NCBI GenBank assembly: GCA_963691815.1
Contig: OY829649.1
Location: forward strand, 34,744,612 to 34,808,611
Reading direction: 5' to 3'
DNA: 64,000 bases
Origin: Echiichthys vipera
Lineage: Eukaryota > Chordata > Actinopteri > Perciformes > Trachinidae
Below, piece by piece: positions 1-12,565 of this stretch; position 1 is the stretch's first letter, and every line of letters starts with the position of its first letter. Below the pieces are notes generated by a model. It was not told where the DNA came from, made no database searches, and saw nothing but the letters and a program-made list of their open reading frames with translations. A program made the translations under genes and the position numbers.

Positions 1-91
1 CATTATCTTTTTCTTGTAACCAAAGTTTTATTGCTTTTGCTTTTGCATTCATCACGTATGGAAATAGAGTATGTGAAGTGTGCATGACACT

Positions 92-433
92 TTTATTTAT
101 TCATAAAAGTAATCATTGTAGATATCTACATTTACATTCACATATTGACATGGAATGAAATACAAAAATAAATGGGGTGAATAATACATAATACAGAAAA
201 ATAATGTATACCCAGGAGGATCAGACAACTGTGACCGACACACACGTATAATTAAGCAATAGCTCATCACAGGCCATGGTATTTTGGGATTATACCACAG
301 CAAGGGGCTGTTGTTTGGCCCGAGGCGAAGCTTCACGGCCTGAAGTGAGCTTTCATAAAATGCTTACCAAGTATGGCCATATTAAAGTGAAGGCTCGTGA
401 GTGCGAGCTCCGGTTGTGTTGCGCGGTAAGCAG
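92..433 (-). promoter_or_regulatory. 3' UTR and polyadenylation signal of the toxin-architecture gene
   Basis: On the minus strand the stop codon (434-436) is followed by about 340 nt without coding signal that contains overlapping AATAAA hexamers at 92-97 and 96-101. This is a plausible 3' end. The last about 90 bases of the window beyond it show nothing recognisable. Confidence 0.5.
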
Positions 434-3400
434 TCACCCCACCTGACTGCAAACCATCATGGAAACTGACTCTGCATCAACATTTGTTTCTCTTTGTCCC
501 TTTGTCTTTTGCTGTTGTGCCCTAAAAACTGATTTTCTGCATGTTTGTAAAATGAAAACACAATGGAAGAGGACAAGAATGATGCAGATAACCCAAGTTA
601 TGGCCAGAGACCAAACTGCTTTTTTCTGTCTTAATTGACACTCTTGTAGCAGCTCATCAACTGACACCTCTACGTCTCTGTAAAACAACTTCAAATGGCC
701 ACGTTCATTGTCATCGCTGCTCCAGCCCTCCAGTATGATTTCAACAGTTTGGTACAACTGTCCAAAGAAAGTCAGGACGACTCTGTCTGATAAACGTTGG
801 CAGTCAAATATTGGTGTTGACTGCGAGCTCAAGTACAAGACATCTGTAGCGTTGTCTTTTGCACTGTTATCAATGGTGACTGAACCATGGTTGAAAGCCA
901 GCATGTAAATGTCGTTTCCGTCACCCCCGACCAGGTAATCACCTCCAGTGGACACCAACATGTCATTGCCGTAAGAGCCTCTGAGAAGAGAACTTTCGTG
1001 ACCAGACACCAAGATGTCAGAATAGATGGTGCCAATGACTGTCTCCACATCCATCAACACGTCCCCCTCAGCATCAGCATACCGGCCTTGTCCAGTCAGC
1101 AGGTTAACATAAACCCCTTTACCTGTGTTATGATCACCTCGGTACAGGACAGTGTCTCTGCCAGGACCACCATCGATCAGATCAGCTCCTGGTCCAGGAA
1201 TAAAGACGTCCTGGCCAGAGTTACCCATCATAGTGTCATTTCCATCCTCGCCATAAAGAGTGTCGTCTCCCAAACCACCAATCAGGAGGTCAGGTCCATG
1301 ACCTCCTATTAGTGTGTCATCTCCTTCGCCTCCTTCCAAGGCGTCAGGACTCCAGCCACCAATAAGAGTGTTGTCTTGATCATTACCTAGTATGTCATTG
1401 GACTGGGAGGGACAGCCTTGCACTGTGTCAACCTTTGACAGATTTCTCTGAGAGTTGAGGTCCAAACGACAGTCGACCATTGCTTGTTTCAGAGTCACTT
1501 TGAAAGCTTCAATGAAAAAGAAGGGGACTTCTCCTGTTGAATTTAGGGATTTCAATTTGAAATGTACTCCGTCAGAGCTCTGAAATTCAAGGTGATGATA
1601 TTGGTAACCGTTATTGTAGTTGAGCAGACTGAATTTGAATTGTTCCTCTTTTGTTGTGATTGTCACATCGAGATCTGCTGTTGATGGGTCAAAAACCACT
1701 TGGCTCCCATCGAGGAAATCCATCTCAACCAACACGGTATCAATATTGTGATCTTCTGCAAAGTTATAAATCATTAAGTCGTTTCCATATCCATGTTTGA
1801 TTACGTAAGTGTCTTTTCCTTCACCTCCAAACATCAGTGCACCTCCGGTGTAAGGATCAAGCAAGTTATCATTGTTGTTTCCAACCATGATGTCAAAACC
1901 TGAGGAACCGTACATTTCTTTCACTGAATCAGCAATATTCATCATCATCACTTTACCTCGACGATTGCAGAAGACTCTCTCCTGTAAATTTGTTCTTCTA
2001 AATCTGATACACCCGTCATGCACAGACTTATCTTCATCATAAATTAACCCTTTATTGAGAGGTATTTGGAGCGAACGCATCGGCTCAGGTTTCTGGTTTC
2101 TATAATCAACAGTTATGCGGAACATTACAGACTCGCCACAGCTGATGCGGTTTGTCGTCAATCCTGCCGTTATCCCATCACTGGTCTTGATCTGCAGGTG
2201 CTGATATTTCTTTGAATCAAACCAGTTTTCTAGAACAATATTTTCTGTATTGTTAACCATAATGATGATGTTCTGTCCTTCACAATAACATTTTATATAC
2301 TGATATTGTTCTTTGAGGAACAGAATATCCAAGGCTAGATCTGGTGATTGATTGTTGATGGTTTTGACTCCTTGGCCTGGTGTGATAATGTACCAGTCCT
2401 CTCCTCCTCTCCCCTGAATGAAGTCGTTTCCTTTTCCTGGGACAAGAACGTTATCTTCTTTGTTCCCTCGGATGATATCATCGAGCTTTGACCCTCGAAC
2501 CTCCATCACGCTGTCAAAAGCCTCGTCCTTTTCAAGGTCCACCACCAGAGAAGATGTGGACCTGCTGTAGTCAATGCTTTGACTTTTTATGCACTTGGTT
2601 ATTTGGTCACTCTGCAGACAGTCAGCTTTGTTATCTGAGATTTTGAATGTGATCATATCCTTTGTGACAACAAGCAAATGTCGGAATGCTGGAGATTCGT
2701 ACCACCTCAATAAAGTCACACGGATGGCTGTATTGTCATGGAAAGCATTAAGAACAACATTGTTGTCTTCTACCCTGACTTTAAAAGAGTGAAGATTTGC
2801 TTCTATTATGGCCAAGTCTGTTTTATTGTCTCTGGAGTAGTTTTCAATAACAACTGAAGACTGTTTTCTGTCTTTCACAATGTATACGTCTTCTCCTTCA
2901 CCACCAAACAAATAATCTCGACCTCCTCCTCCATCTATCAGATTATTCTCTCCATTTCCCAAGAGATAATCATCATAATGAGACCCAAAGACGCTTTTAA
3001 CTGTATTTAAAAGTGGCTCTGATGCGTTCACAGTTTCACCATGTGTCTTAAACATCAAGTTAACCCCTCTAGCCACCAGTTTAACAGAAGAAACCACAGT
3101 GGAGGAAATCTCAAATATGACTCCGTCTCTTGAGATCATGTTGATATGACGATATGATTCCCCTAAAAACCATCTTTGTATAGTCACAGTATGACTGCCC
3201 TCATACATTAACACGACATCATCTCCAGATTTAGACACAGAAATGTGACTGTAATCAACGGTGAAATGAAGAGTGTCTAGTGCTTTGGAAGGATCATAGT
3301 TATTAATAATCGTTTTCCCTCCATTTCCAGGAATAATGTATGTGTCTTTTCCACCAGAGCCTTCAACATAACTTCGCTGTGGGCCGAGAAAGAATATGTC

Positions 3401-6400
3401 ATCACCTGGTTCACCGTAAAGCCTGTAGTAGTAACTCAACATGACTTCAATCAAATGTCTGTCCTCTTCTTTCTGAATTGCAAAAAAACGATTCGACTCT
3501 GTATTTCCATGGTATATCCCATATCTTGACTTTGATACAGCATTATAACCTGAAACCACTCTTACAGAGCCAGCTGGAATGAACATGAGGATTTTCTTCT
3601 CTAGTTTCTTGTACTCTAATTGATGTGACTCTCCCAGGCCGAGAATAATATCTTTGCTTCCATGTGTATCAATTTTCCAACACCTCTTTGTAAAACTCTC
3701 ATCACTAGATACAAAATAGTCCATGCAGAGCTGAGACGGACCCTGCTCCGCAAGGCTGAAGTGAATACCTCCTCCATTCCAAGAGGAGCTACCACCACTA
3801 AAATCAATGGCACTTGTTCCGTCCTGTTCCTTTGTAACTCTGTAATATTTGTGATAGTCTGATATCTGTGCAACATGTCTGTGCCCCTCCTCTATTTCTT
3901 CATAATGCCAGTCATAAAAGAAACTTGCCACATGAATTGCAAAATGCAAAGTTCCCTTCCCAAAGCCACGAAGAACAGCCAGCAATTTTTCTGAAACTCC
4001 AGCATTCTTCGGAAGGTTGTTTAGTTCATTCTGTATGCCCATATAAACATCATCCATGACCATTCGAACTACTGATAGAGCCAGGTTGAAAGGCGCGATA
4101 AAGGGTGCCAGTTCAGGCTGACTTATTTCAATAACATCAAGAATGATCAAACCACCATCTAAGGCAGCATCAATGTATCCCAGGGTGTCATGTCTGTCCA
4201 GATCTTGTTTAAAATTATATAGCCCAAATCCAATTCCCACTATTGGTATAGCTGCCATAGTGCCCTTCATTGCAGGGCTTTTCATAATGGCTGTTGCAGC
4301 TTTGGCAATTCTTGTCTCTGAGGACAGAGTTTGTTTTGCAATAATAGATGTTGTCATTGATGTCACTCCATGAGCTGATTGAAGAGATCCCACCACACCA
4401 TTTTCGATATCACCCTCTTCAAAAGCACGAACAGCTCCTTTCATCCCTAGCATCAGGCCCAGCGTCCCAACAGCAGTCCCAGTGTGCTCTACATACTTGT
4501 TAGCTTGATGGGAGGAGATTGAACCGCGATTTTCCATTTCATTAACTGCTATGTCAATCTTCTCCAACATGATTTCATTGTAGCGTTGGCTCTCTTGAGA
4601 TAACTCGACCCGAAACTCAACAGGTTCACCATCAGCACCCTTGAGCAGTTGACATATGAATTGTCCATTTTCCATCCTGGCACTGTTCTCCTGGATCTTT
4701 AACTCTGCTAGGGTTTCACCATATTTTGCCTTTAACTCATTGTGGATTTGTTCAGCAGATAATTCTCTTACCCTGGAGAAGTATGACTCAAGTTTGTATG
4801 AATTCTCCAACTCTGAGGCAGATTTTAAGTCTTGAGATGTTACGTGGTCGTCTTTGTAGCCTCCTAATGCGCCTGATGCTGGAGAACCACCTCTATCTGT
4901 TAGTTTAGTTTTGAAAGTATCATAACCCTTGAAAATGGTTTCTTCCACTGACGTACTTTCAGTTATCTTGTATTTTTCTGCAATATTCAACATCTCAGAC
5001 TTCACATCTTTTCCATTTTGAATCCACGATTTGTACAGTTTGACCTCTTTTGTGAGGACTTTTTTAAGATCACCCATTAGTTCCCCTTTTGTTGAAGGAT
5101 TATAATTTTGTAATTTGCTAGAACCTTCAGGTGTTGCTGAGCCACTAAATCCCCGCCTGCTCGGGTCAATCCAAGTACGCCCACTTGCCATTGAATGGTC
5201 TTCCCAAAGAAAGTCGAGTCCTTTCTGTCGGATGTTGTTGTCTGGGCTTTCGATCATATCCAGGGCCATAAGAACCAGAGGAAATGTCCGGAAATTTCTT
5301 GCAGATTCAGATATAATTGATGCAGTGAAATACGTGGTGAACCAGGCCTCAGTGGAGAGCTGAAGGGGGGTTGTGTGCTCTCCATGAAAAATATCTCTCA
5401 CATATTCAGCATAACTTTCCATTGGCTCATACATATTTTTAAGAATTTCCTTCCGCATGGCTGGGTATCTTTCTTTGCCTATCTGTTCACGAATACATTC
5501 CTCTACTTCATTAATCTTCTGCTGACTTTCTATTTGATTGTTGTCAAGCTTTTTTCCAACTGGATAGACATAAAGATTTACATGATTCACCTCTAAGATC
5601 CAGTCATTGACCATCAGGTATGTTGGCTTTTTTTCTCCAGTCTTTGCAAAGTGACGGACGACATTTCTGACGTCTTTTCCTGATTTAATCTCATAACAGT
5701 TGGAGAGAATTGTCTCTTTTTCATTGTTGTTCACTATCCTCTCTATCTCCATTTTCCCTGTTTTGTGATTCATTTTTTTATTTGCTAAATAAAACTCATC
5801 TAGTTTAAAGGTCATTTTTTTTGGAAGTGGCAGGTCTGCGTGAAAATATTCCCAAGACAGAGCTTCAAGTTCGTTAATAGCATTTCGGTCAACAGGCTCT
5901 AAGCTATCAAAAACATTCTGGTCAATAAAACTCCTCGGCTCTTTGGGCCAACTGTCTCTGTAGACTTGAAAACGTTTAGTTGGACCTAGAAAGTTTCTTT
6001 CTGTGGTAAAAGTTGCCTCTCCTTTACTGCCAGGTTCATTCCTTGTAATTACTTGTCCGTTCTTATCAAGGGTTGCCACCACTTTCTTGCTATCATCTTT
6101 ATGCCGCCATTGCAGCCCATCCTTAGAGATCTCTTGGGTGATTTTCTCTCCTGTGTGCTTGACCTGGAGCACAGCATTCCTGAGGTGCAGCTCTGTTGTG
6201 ATGCCGGCGGTCTCATGGAGCTCCTTCAGCAGGGTTTCTGCAAACACTTTATCTGATCCGACCTCGCAGGCCACCACACTTGTTGTTTTGATTTGATCAG
6301 AAACCCTGAAGGTTCGTTGAATGATTTTGGAGACATCTTGTGCTCCGTACCCTGCCAGTCTCATCTCTCCTGAGTTGTCTCTTCTGCCATGTCCTACCAG

Positions 6401-8081
6401 CACCAGTCTGCTGTCCTCTGTCAGAGGCTCAGAGGCACCGTGGATCAGTTTGGGTTTTTGTCTTTTATCAAGAGCATAGACCGAAGTAAGCCTTGGGTGC
6501 TTCTCATAAAGATAAGTAGCAGCTTTTATGACAGTTGGGTCATCTTCCATAATGAGGATCTGCTGGTGGTCATACTGTGTGCTGTGATCAACCGGTCTTT
6601 GGGGAATTCGGTATTCAGAAACCGAGCCACGTTGATTCATCAGCTGGTAAATCTGTTGATGCTCCTGGTTGGTTTCTAAAACTGTTTGGACGTCACGGAC
6701 CATAAACACTCGAGTGAAGTGATGTTGGAAGTCTTTGGTTGTGTTTCCATTGAGGGAGAACACTGGAACAGATCTCAGTGATGTTTGCAACATCAGCTCT
6801 GCGAGTGATGAGCCAGAAAGGCCAGACATGGTCTGTCCATCTGCTGAGACACTTCCAAATATTCTCACTACAGTGTAGCTGTCTGCGTCCGGCACACATG
6901 AGACATCGTACAGGCATTCTCTGTTGACTATTACTGAGTAATGAGGATCCATGCTGTACTCCTGTTGGACTCTGTCATGTGTTGACTCTTCTCCATCAGT
7001 CATGACCAGAAGTCTTTGACTGTAACTGTGCGAGATCTCCGAAGCACTTAGAAGAACATCTTGTGTCTTCTGTTCGGCGATAGCTGCCAAGAAGCTGTCA
7101 AAGTCCTGGGAAATAATTGATATTAAAAATGTATAAAAGCATAAAAAAGAACCGATTATAATCAGGTGAAGATAACATTACAGAGAGAAGTTTTCAGTTC
7201 CATTTCATTATAAAATCCACCAACCTGTTCCCTCTGAATGACAGAAACCATGAAGTTGTCATACTCCGGAAGATCATCCAGCAAACTCATTACGTTTTCA
7301 TCAACATCAACCCTAAAAGAAGATTAACACAATTGCACAGATTCAGTATAGCCTAATAAAGACCACATGGAAATCACAGTCTTGTATAAACTACTTGAAA
7401 GCAATACTTGAGTATAAGTACAAGAATTTTGCTTGCGAATGCGTACCGATCAAATGTTGCAGTACCACCAAAAATCGCGGGGGCAGTGTCGGGCATTGTA
7501 CATAAAAAGTGCCGTGAATAGGTGAATCGTCGCATCTGGTCTGAATGCAGCCTTACAAATTTATTTTGATTTGATTTTTTAGTAATAAATTACGAAGATG
7601 CTGATGGGAAATGTTTCAGAGTAAAAGTATACATTTGTTTAAGGAAATGTAGTGGAGTAAAAGTGAAAGCTGTCCAAAATATAAATAACGAAATAAACTA
7701 CAGGCAGGTGAAAATTGTACTTTACAGTACAGTAACAAAGTGTATGTACATTGTTACATTACAACAGTGATGAAAATGTAATCCGACTTCTCTTTGAGAG
7801 GCGTACCTGCCGTAATAAAATCGCTATAAATAAATAAAAAGCATCAAAGGGAAGAAGCCACACTGTCCATCTCTTCTGCAACATATCAGCCACAGAAGAG
7901 TGTGATTTATAATGTTGAGACCAGAAACAATAATCTGATGAGCTGAATAATTTACTGCAAAGTCTATCTCTTCAGTGTTTTCATTGCAGAGTTTGAAAGA
8001 ACATATTTTACCAGAACTAAAGAACAAATTTCTTACCTGCTACTTGATCTCTCAACTCTGGCCCCGTGGATGGATGTTTCT
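434..8081 (-). CDS. Large toxin-architecture membrane protein: C80 protease-like, pore-forming-like and RTX repeats (5' end not resolved)
   Basis: The last exon (434-7105) is open for over 2,220 codons without a stop. Two upstream exons join in frame with consensus acceptors: 7225-7312 and 8037-8081; further 5' exons were not found, so the N-terminus is missing. Residue numbers count the codon at 7090-7088 as 1. Residues about 165-360 resemble peptidase C80, the autoprocessing protease of MARTX and large clostridial toxins: a VLVGHG motif with His234 and a VVACEVG motif with Cys275, in the order and spacing of the family's His/Cys dyad. Residues about 855-1065 are Gly/Ala-rich and hydrophobic, like the TcdA/TcdB pore-forming region. 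Glycine/aspartate-rich RTX-type calcium-binding blocks lie near 1240, 1390, 1555, 1750 and densely at 1895-1995. A single transmembrane helix (2158-2181) is followed by a 37-residue, basic-start cytoplasmic tail. Family function in bacteria is known; the role here is not. Bacterial contamination is unlikely because of the introns and the adjacent fish MITE. Confidence 0.82.
7313..8036 (-). other. Intron of the toxin-architecture gene
   Basis: AT-rich sequence between the 45-nt and 88-nt exons. It has a GTAAG donor at 8036 and a TTTTAG acceptor at 7313. No transposable element or further exon is recognised inside. Confidence 0.6.
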
Positions 8082-8150
8082 CTAAAATGAAATACAGTCT
8101 TTGTTACTTTTTCAGTGCACATTTCATTTTCCCTCGATTAAGTAACACAC

Positions 8151-8152
<2 letters not shown>

Positions 8153-8182
<30 letters not shown>
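8153..8182. repeat. (CA)n microsatellite
   Basis: About 15 uninterrupted CA dinucleotides lie immediately upstream of the 45-nt exon of the toxin-architecture gene and 25 bp from MITE copy A. Confidence 0.9.
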
Positions 8183-8185
<3 letters not shown>

Positions 8186-8206
8186 AAAACAGCCTGATGT
8201 GGAGTA

Positions 8207-8808
8207 AGGGTGCACTCACACTGTCCTTCCGCACCCGGCCAAAACCGTTTTTTCAGCTAAAGCCTAGTGCGTTTGACCAGTGTGAGTGCAACCGCTCCGC
8301 GCATAACTGCGGACAGCCGGCCGTCCATAGCCCGTCTGAGAGAAGTTGGCTTTTGTAAAGCCTGTTTGCACATGTACGAGCACGAGCGTGCGCACGTGTA
8401 CGAGCACGAGGCCTACGGTGGTTCTGAGGTCATTTCCTGTGCGCCTGTTGGGACGTAGAAAAAAGAAGGAGGGGCCATGCGCGGACATTTCAAACAATGG
8501 CGGTGAAAGGTTCACGTTGGTGTGATGCGGAGGTGGAGTGTTTACTGCAGATTTGGTCGATGAAAAGATTCAAAAACAGTCGACAAGACGCACAAAAACT
8601 CCGAGGTCTACGGAAAGATCTGGAAACAAAGCCACACATCGCCATGACGTCATCAATGCGTGTGACGTGTTACGGCGTGATGACGTATAGGCCGCAAGAA
8701 GCATTCGCCGAGGCCCAGGTAGTGTGAGTACAAACAGGCCTGGGGCGCGGGGGGACAAGGACCCTAAAGCACGGGGCACGGGACGGAGGCACAGTGGGAG
8801 GGCGCCCT
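8207..8808 (+). mobile_element. Harbinger-like MITE, copy A
   Basis: About 600-bp element ending in inverted repeats related to AGGGCGCCCTCCCACTGTGC. It is the most diverged copy at its left end. It contains a 76-codon ORF (8497-8727) that begins like a Myb/SANT-like DNA-binding domain (Trp-Cys-Asp-Ala-Glu-Val then Leu-Leu-Gln-Ile-Trp), the accessory domain of PIF/Harbinger transposons, then runs into a stretch with TGACGTCA and TGACGTG sites. Five near-full copies and a remnant occur in the window. No transposase catalytic domain is present, so it is non-autonomous. No clean target duplication was found, so the superfamily call rests on the Myb-like ORF. Confidence 0.75.
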
Positions 8809-10369
8809 CAGTCACAGCTTCTGACAGTTGAGCTAAACTGATCAATTGGCCTGGACAATATATACTACAGGCCAACAATAGCTGATCGAAGATATATTGT
8901 GTATATGTTTGCGAATGAGTATCAAGAAACTCATGTAGACACTTAATGCAGGGCTGTTTGACCAGATTTGTGATGAAAACTGTAATTGGTTGCTGTTACT
9001 TTAAATTAAACTGAGCTACAGAACGTTAGCTTATCCAAATCGAGCTAACTTAGGTTTTGTTTGCCCCAGCAGGAGCAATGAATATTTAAAAGTCTAGTTC
9101 GTACGCATATTTTTTTCTACGGGACACGTCAACCCTGTACATGAAGTCCTACACACCATCTGCATCATGACATGTTATTTTTTTCAGAGAAAAAGTAGTT
9201 TTATCAGAAACAATCTTGGCTACTGTACCCGGACCAGTGTCAAGAAAACGGTTCCAAACACAACAGAGTAGAAAAAGAAAATGTGTTGAACCCAACCCTG
9301 GACTTTTTGTTTGTTACAATTGCTCCGTTCATGAATAGAAAAATGTTGATAAATTCCAACACTGAATAGAAACAATGAATATTATATAATAAAAATGTGA
9401 TAAAAGAGACGCGCACCGCTGAGACAACAAGCACTTGGAAGTCTTCATACAGGGTTGGAGCTTAGTTATGTAGATTATTCTTTCTATCAGTCATTGAGTT
9501 CATTAACCGTCAAACAATAATGAAAAATATCCTTTAAGTCACAGTGATATAAAACCAAAACTGATGCACCGGTTAGCACTTATAATATCATATCTTTACT
9601 AAAAGATATGTTTATTACAGGTGTACCAATGACTTAAGGTGTTTAAGGTTAGGACTGAGAGAAAGCTGTAGCAGGGACCCCCTACTGCATATATTTTAAA
9701 AATTGAGTTGCGTATGAAACTGTGCCTACATTAATGTGTAGAGTGATCTTAAACCCACACACACCTTTTTATGGTGCCTAAAATACTAATCTTCTGTGGG
9801 TGGCCTCGATCTATGATAAAATCTTTACATACAGTACTCTCAAACTTTTAGACGTAAAAATCAAATAGCACCGTAAAAGTTGGACCGGCTGTTACTCTGT
9901 GCGTTTATCTTAAAGTCTGTGTGCTGTTGTTACTTTCGAGGTTTGGATGCTTTAACTGTTTAAGTATAACACTGAAGGCACACTTACTTCTGCTCATGAG
10001 GAAAGGTCGACCCGTTTTAAACTCGAGACTGTGTGGCGTCATGCTAGCTTTCTGCTCGTCCCTCTGGGTGATGCATGCAGCGCGCGTTGTCGACCTCTGT
10101 AGAGTACGGAAATGACTCCAACTCTTCTACCGTCGCAATACATCTATTTGTTTCTAAAGCTCTTTCCTAATAACGTTTGTACTACTCTGTTCTGGGCCAG
10201 TTAGAGTTTGTTTGTGAACAGTTATAAATTTTCTAATAATACGCTGGATTCACGTTAATCTTTATTTTTAGACACATTTTTTAATTTCTCAAGAAAAAAA
10301 AACATTGCAAATAATAATTTGGTGCCCTGCAGCGACGCTGAGGAGCCTCTAGGCGTCATGGCGCCCCTG
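8809..10369. other. Intergenic DNA without recognised features
   Basis: Both strands lack long ORFs, convincing exons or known repeats. The sequence is moderately AT-rich. It may hold missing 5' exons of the toxin-architecture gene, but none could be joined in phase by eye. Confidence 0.5.
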
Positions 10370-10868
10370 TTAAAGACCTTTATGAAACATTTGTTCAGGG
10401 GTCCATGGGTTCTTGAGTCTTTCATGAAACATGTGTTCAGATAGTCCTCTGAGGCGGTGCAGTGCAGCGATGTCAGGGCTCAGCTCCTCCCACTCATCGT
10501 CGCTCAACTCTGGGAAGTTCAAACAAACCAAGGAGAATTCAGTCACACGACCCTTCTTCTAAGTGCCCTGTAGAGGGAGCACTTGGTCTGTACATCAGTC
10601 CATAATACACAGATTTGAGAGCCAAACAGTAACTTTTGTTGATTTCACACTAGTTGTGTCTTCAGAGGTGAATCATTACCGTGACAACCACAGGTGCAAA
10701 GTCAAACAAGACTGAATTTTAAGGGTTACAAATTTAAAGACATAGAAAAACCTGAACTTTAAGTCACTAAAAAGTAAAATATCTCTCACCGAATAGTTCA
10801 GTGAGGCTGAGGAGGCTGACGAGGACCAGGAGCCTCAGTGTCCTCCAGCTCTTCATCCGACCTGCCAT
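10370..10868 (-). CDS. Small secreted peptide precursor, 72 residues, family not recognised
   Basis: Two coding exons: 10790-10868 and 10370-10509, joined by a GTGAGA donor and a TTCCCAG acceptor with matching phase, giving 72 codons before TAA. The exon with the ATG starts after a TTTTGCAG acceptor at 10873, so the 5' UTR is itself spliced. Residues 1-26 form a classic signal peptide: a basic start (Arg/Lys), then a leucine/valine-rich core ending Glu-Leu-Phe-Gly. The mature part begins with an acidic stretch (LSDDEWEEL) and ends in two related segments, HMFHERLKNPW and EQMFHKGL, which look like an internal duplication. There are no cysteines and no obvious amidation signal. It could be a neuropeptide-like or other short secreted factor. 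The protein is not recognised and no function is assigned. The intron (10510-10789) holds nothing notable. Confidence 0.65.
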
Positions 10869-11049
10869 CCCCCTGCAAAACATCAGCGACACAGTGACAG
10901 AGACGTGACCGACCCTGGCAGGAGCAGGACTGCATCGAGCCTTTCTAATTATTACTGCAGAGAAACAGAAAGCTGTTTTTGGTCTTGTCTGTTTGTGGCT
11001 TGTGTGGAGGAAGTCACCTGAGTAACACCGCGGTGATAGAGCCGATGGC

Positions 11050-11602
11050 TCCACGATGAAAGTTTTGTAATACTGTATTTCTTCCTTTAAAGTCTGGGAG
11101 TCAAATCCGGGCGTCCAATAATGGCCAGGGGAACATCAAGGGTGAATAAACTCCAGGTGGCTGCCATGTTATGTGCATGCCAGTTAAACATAAAGTATGT
11201 TTCCATCCCTTTAATTCAACAAGATATTCATGCTGGCGTTTCTTTCAGCACCTTGTTGTTCGGGGTGTTTTAAAGTGTATTTTAAGTTGAAACCAACACA
11301 GAAAGAGTTTGTATTAACAACTTTAACAAGGCAAACAGGAGGATCATACTGATGCAATTATACTTAAAAAAACAACCTTTAATCCAGTTCTTTTCTACAT
11401 TGTTTACCCACAAACATTCAACTATGCACACAATTCTGAAAACTGGATGCTCATGTATCAACAATAAGACTCCAGATTTCTAAACTCTAAACACAATTAT
11501 TTCTTTTTTACTTAAATGGAAATTCTAAATCAACCACGACTGAAATCCTAAGGATTATCACCTGAATTAATTACAACACAAGTGGCAGGGACTGAGTGAA
11601 AC
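11050..11602. other. Spacer upstream of the small peptide exon
   Basis: AT-rich DNA with no exon, ORF or repeat that I can support. Confidence 0.5.
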
Positions 11603-11615
11603 CCCGAATAATAAT

Positions 11616-12565
11616 CTGTAAATGCAAATCTGTACATGGAGGAGGTAGAGGGCAAGGCGTTGAACTCCTTTAAAGGAGTGACCCCAAGCCATTGGTTCAG
11701 ATATGTGGACGACACATGGGTTAAGATCAAATCCAAAGAGGTGCAAACTTTTACTGAACATATCAACTCAGTGGACAGAAACATCAAGTTCACCAGAGAA
11801 GAAGTTAAAGACAACAGCTTGCCCTTCTTGGACTGTGACGTCCATATGGAGAATGACAGGAGCCTCCACATAGGGGTATACAGAAAACCCACTCACACGG
11901 ATCAATATCTACTTTTCGACTCTCACCACCCTTTGGAACACAAGCTTGGCGTTATCAGAACACTGCAACATAGAGCTGATAACGTACCCACTAGCTCACA
12001 GGCTCAAGGGGAAGAACGCAAGCACCTGAGAGGCGCCCTCACAACTTGTGGCTACCCCAGCTGGACCTTTGTTAAAACGGCAGCTGCCTCCAGAAAGAAA
12101 ACCAAAGTGGTTGAGAAAGAAAAAGATAACAGGAGAAACAACATAGTCATCCCATATGTGGCCGGGGGCTCAGAGCAACTCAGGAGGATTTTCAACAAAC
12201 ACTGCATCCCTGTGTATTTCAAACCCGGTAACACACTCAGACAGAGACTAGTACATCCGAAGGACAGAACACCACACCACCACAAAAGCAACCTGGTTTA
12301 TGCTGTCCAATGCAACGAGGAATGCAAAGATCTTTACATTGGAGAAACAAAACAACCACTGCATAAACGCATGGCCCAACACAGGAGAGCTAACTCCTCA
12401 GGCCTGGACTCGGCTGTCCACTTACACCTCAAGGAGAAAGCCCACTCCTTTGATGACAGCAATGTCCAAATCCTGGACAGAGAGGACAGATGGTTTGAAA
12501 GAGGAGTAAAAGAAGCCATCTATGTAAAAGTGGAGAAACCATCGCTAACAGAGGAGGGGGTCTGA
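11616..12565 (+). CDS. Penelope-like reverse transcriptase C-terminal part plus GIY-YIG endonuclease
   Basis: The frame is open from the element's left edge to a TGA at 12563-12565. The first methionine at 11636 is internal, following Asn-Leu-Tyr as expected in intact Penelope-like proteins. About 20 residues after this Met lies FRYVDDTW, the YxDD catalytic motif of reverse transcriptase (motif C). Thumb-region sequence follows, with the short PFLDCDV and YRKPTHTDQY motifs. The last 100 residues hold a GIY-YIG nuclease: a VYAVQC start, LYIGET with the second conserved tyrosine, and a downstream Arg/His-rich helix. The upstream RT motifs are missing, so this copy cannot encode an active enzyme. 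No frameshift is visible, which argues for a fairly recent insertion. Confidence 0.88.

Noticed and set aside
434..7090. Bacterial contamination in the assembly as the source of the toxin-like gene
   Set aside because: Host-type introns join it in phase, codon usage and AT content are like the surroundings, and a MITE family shared with the rest of the window lies next to it.
9921..10115. Possible first exon of the toxin-architecture gene ending in a GTAAGTG donor on the minus strand (about 9986)
   Set aside because: The phase needed to join the 45-nt exon meets a stop codon and no ATG lies in the open part.
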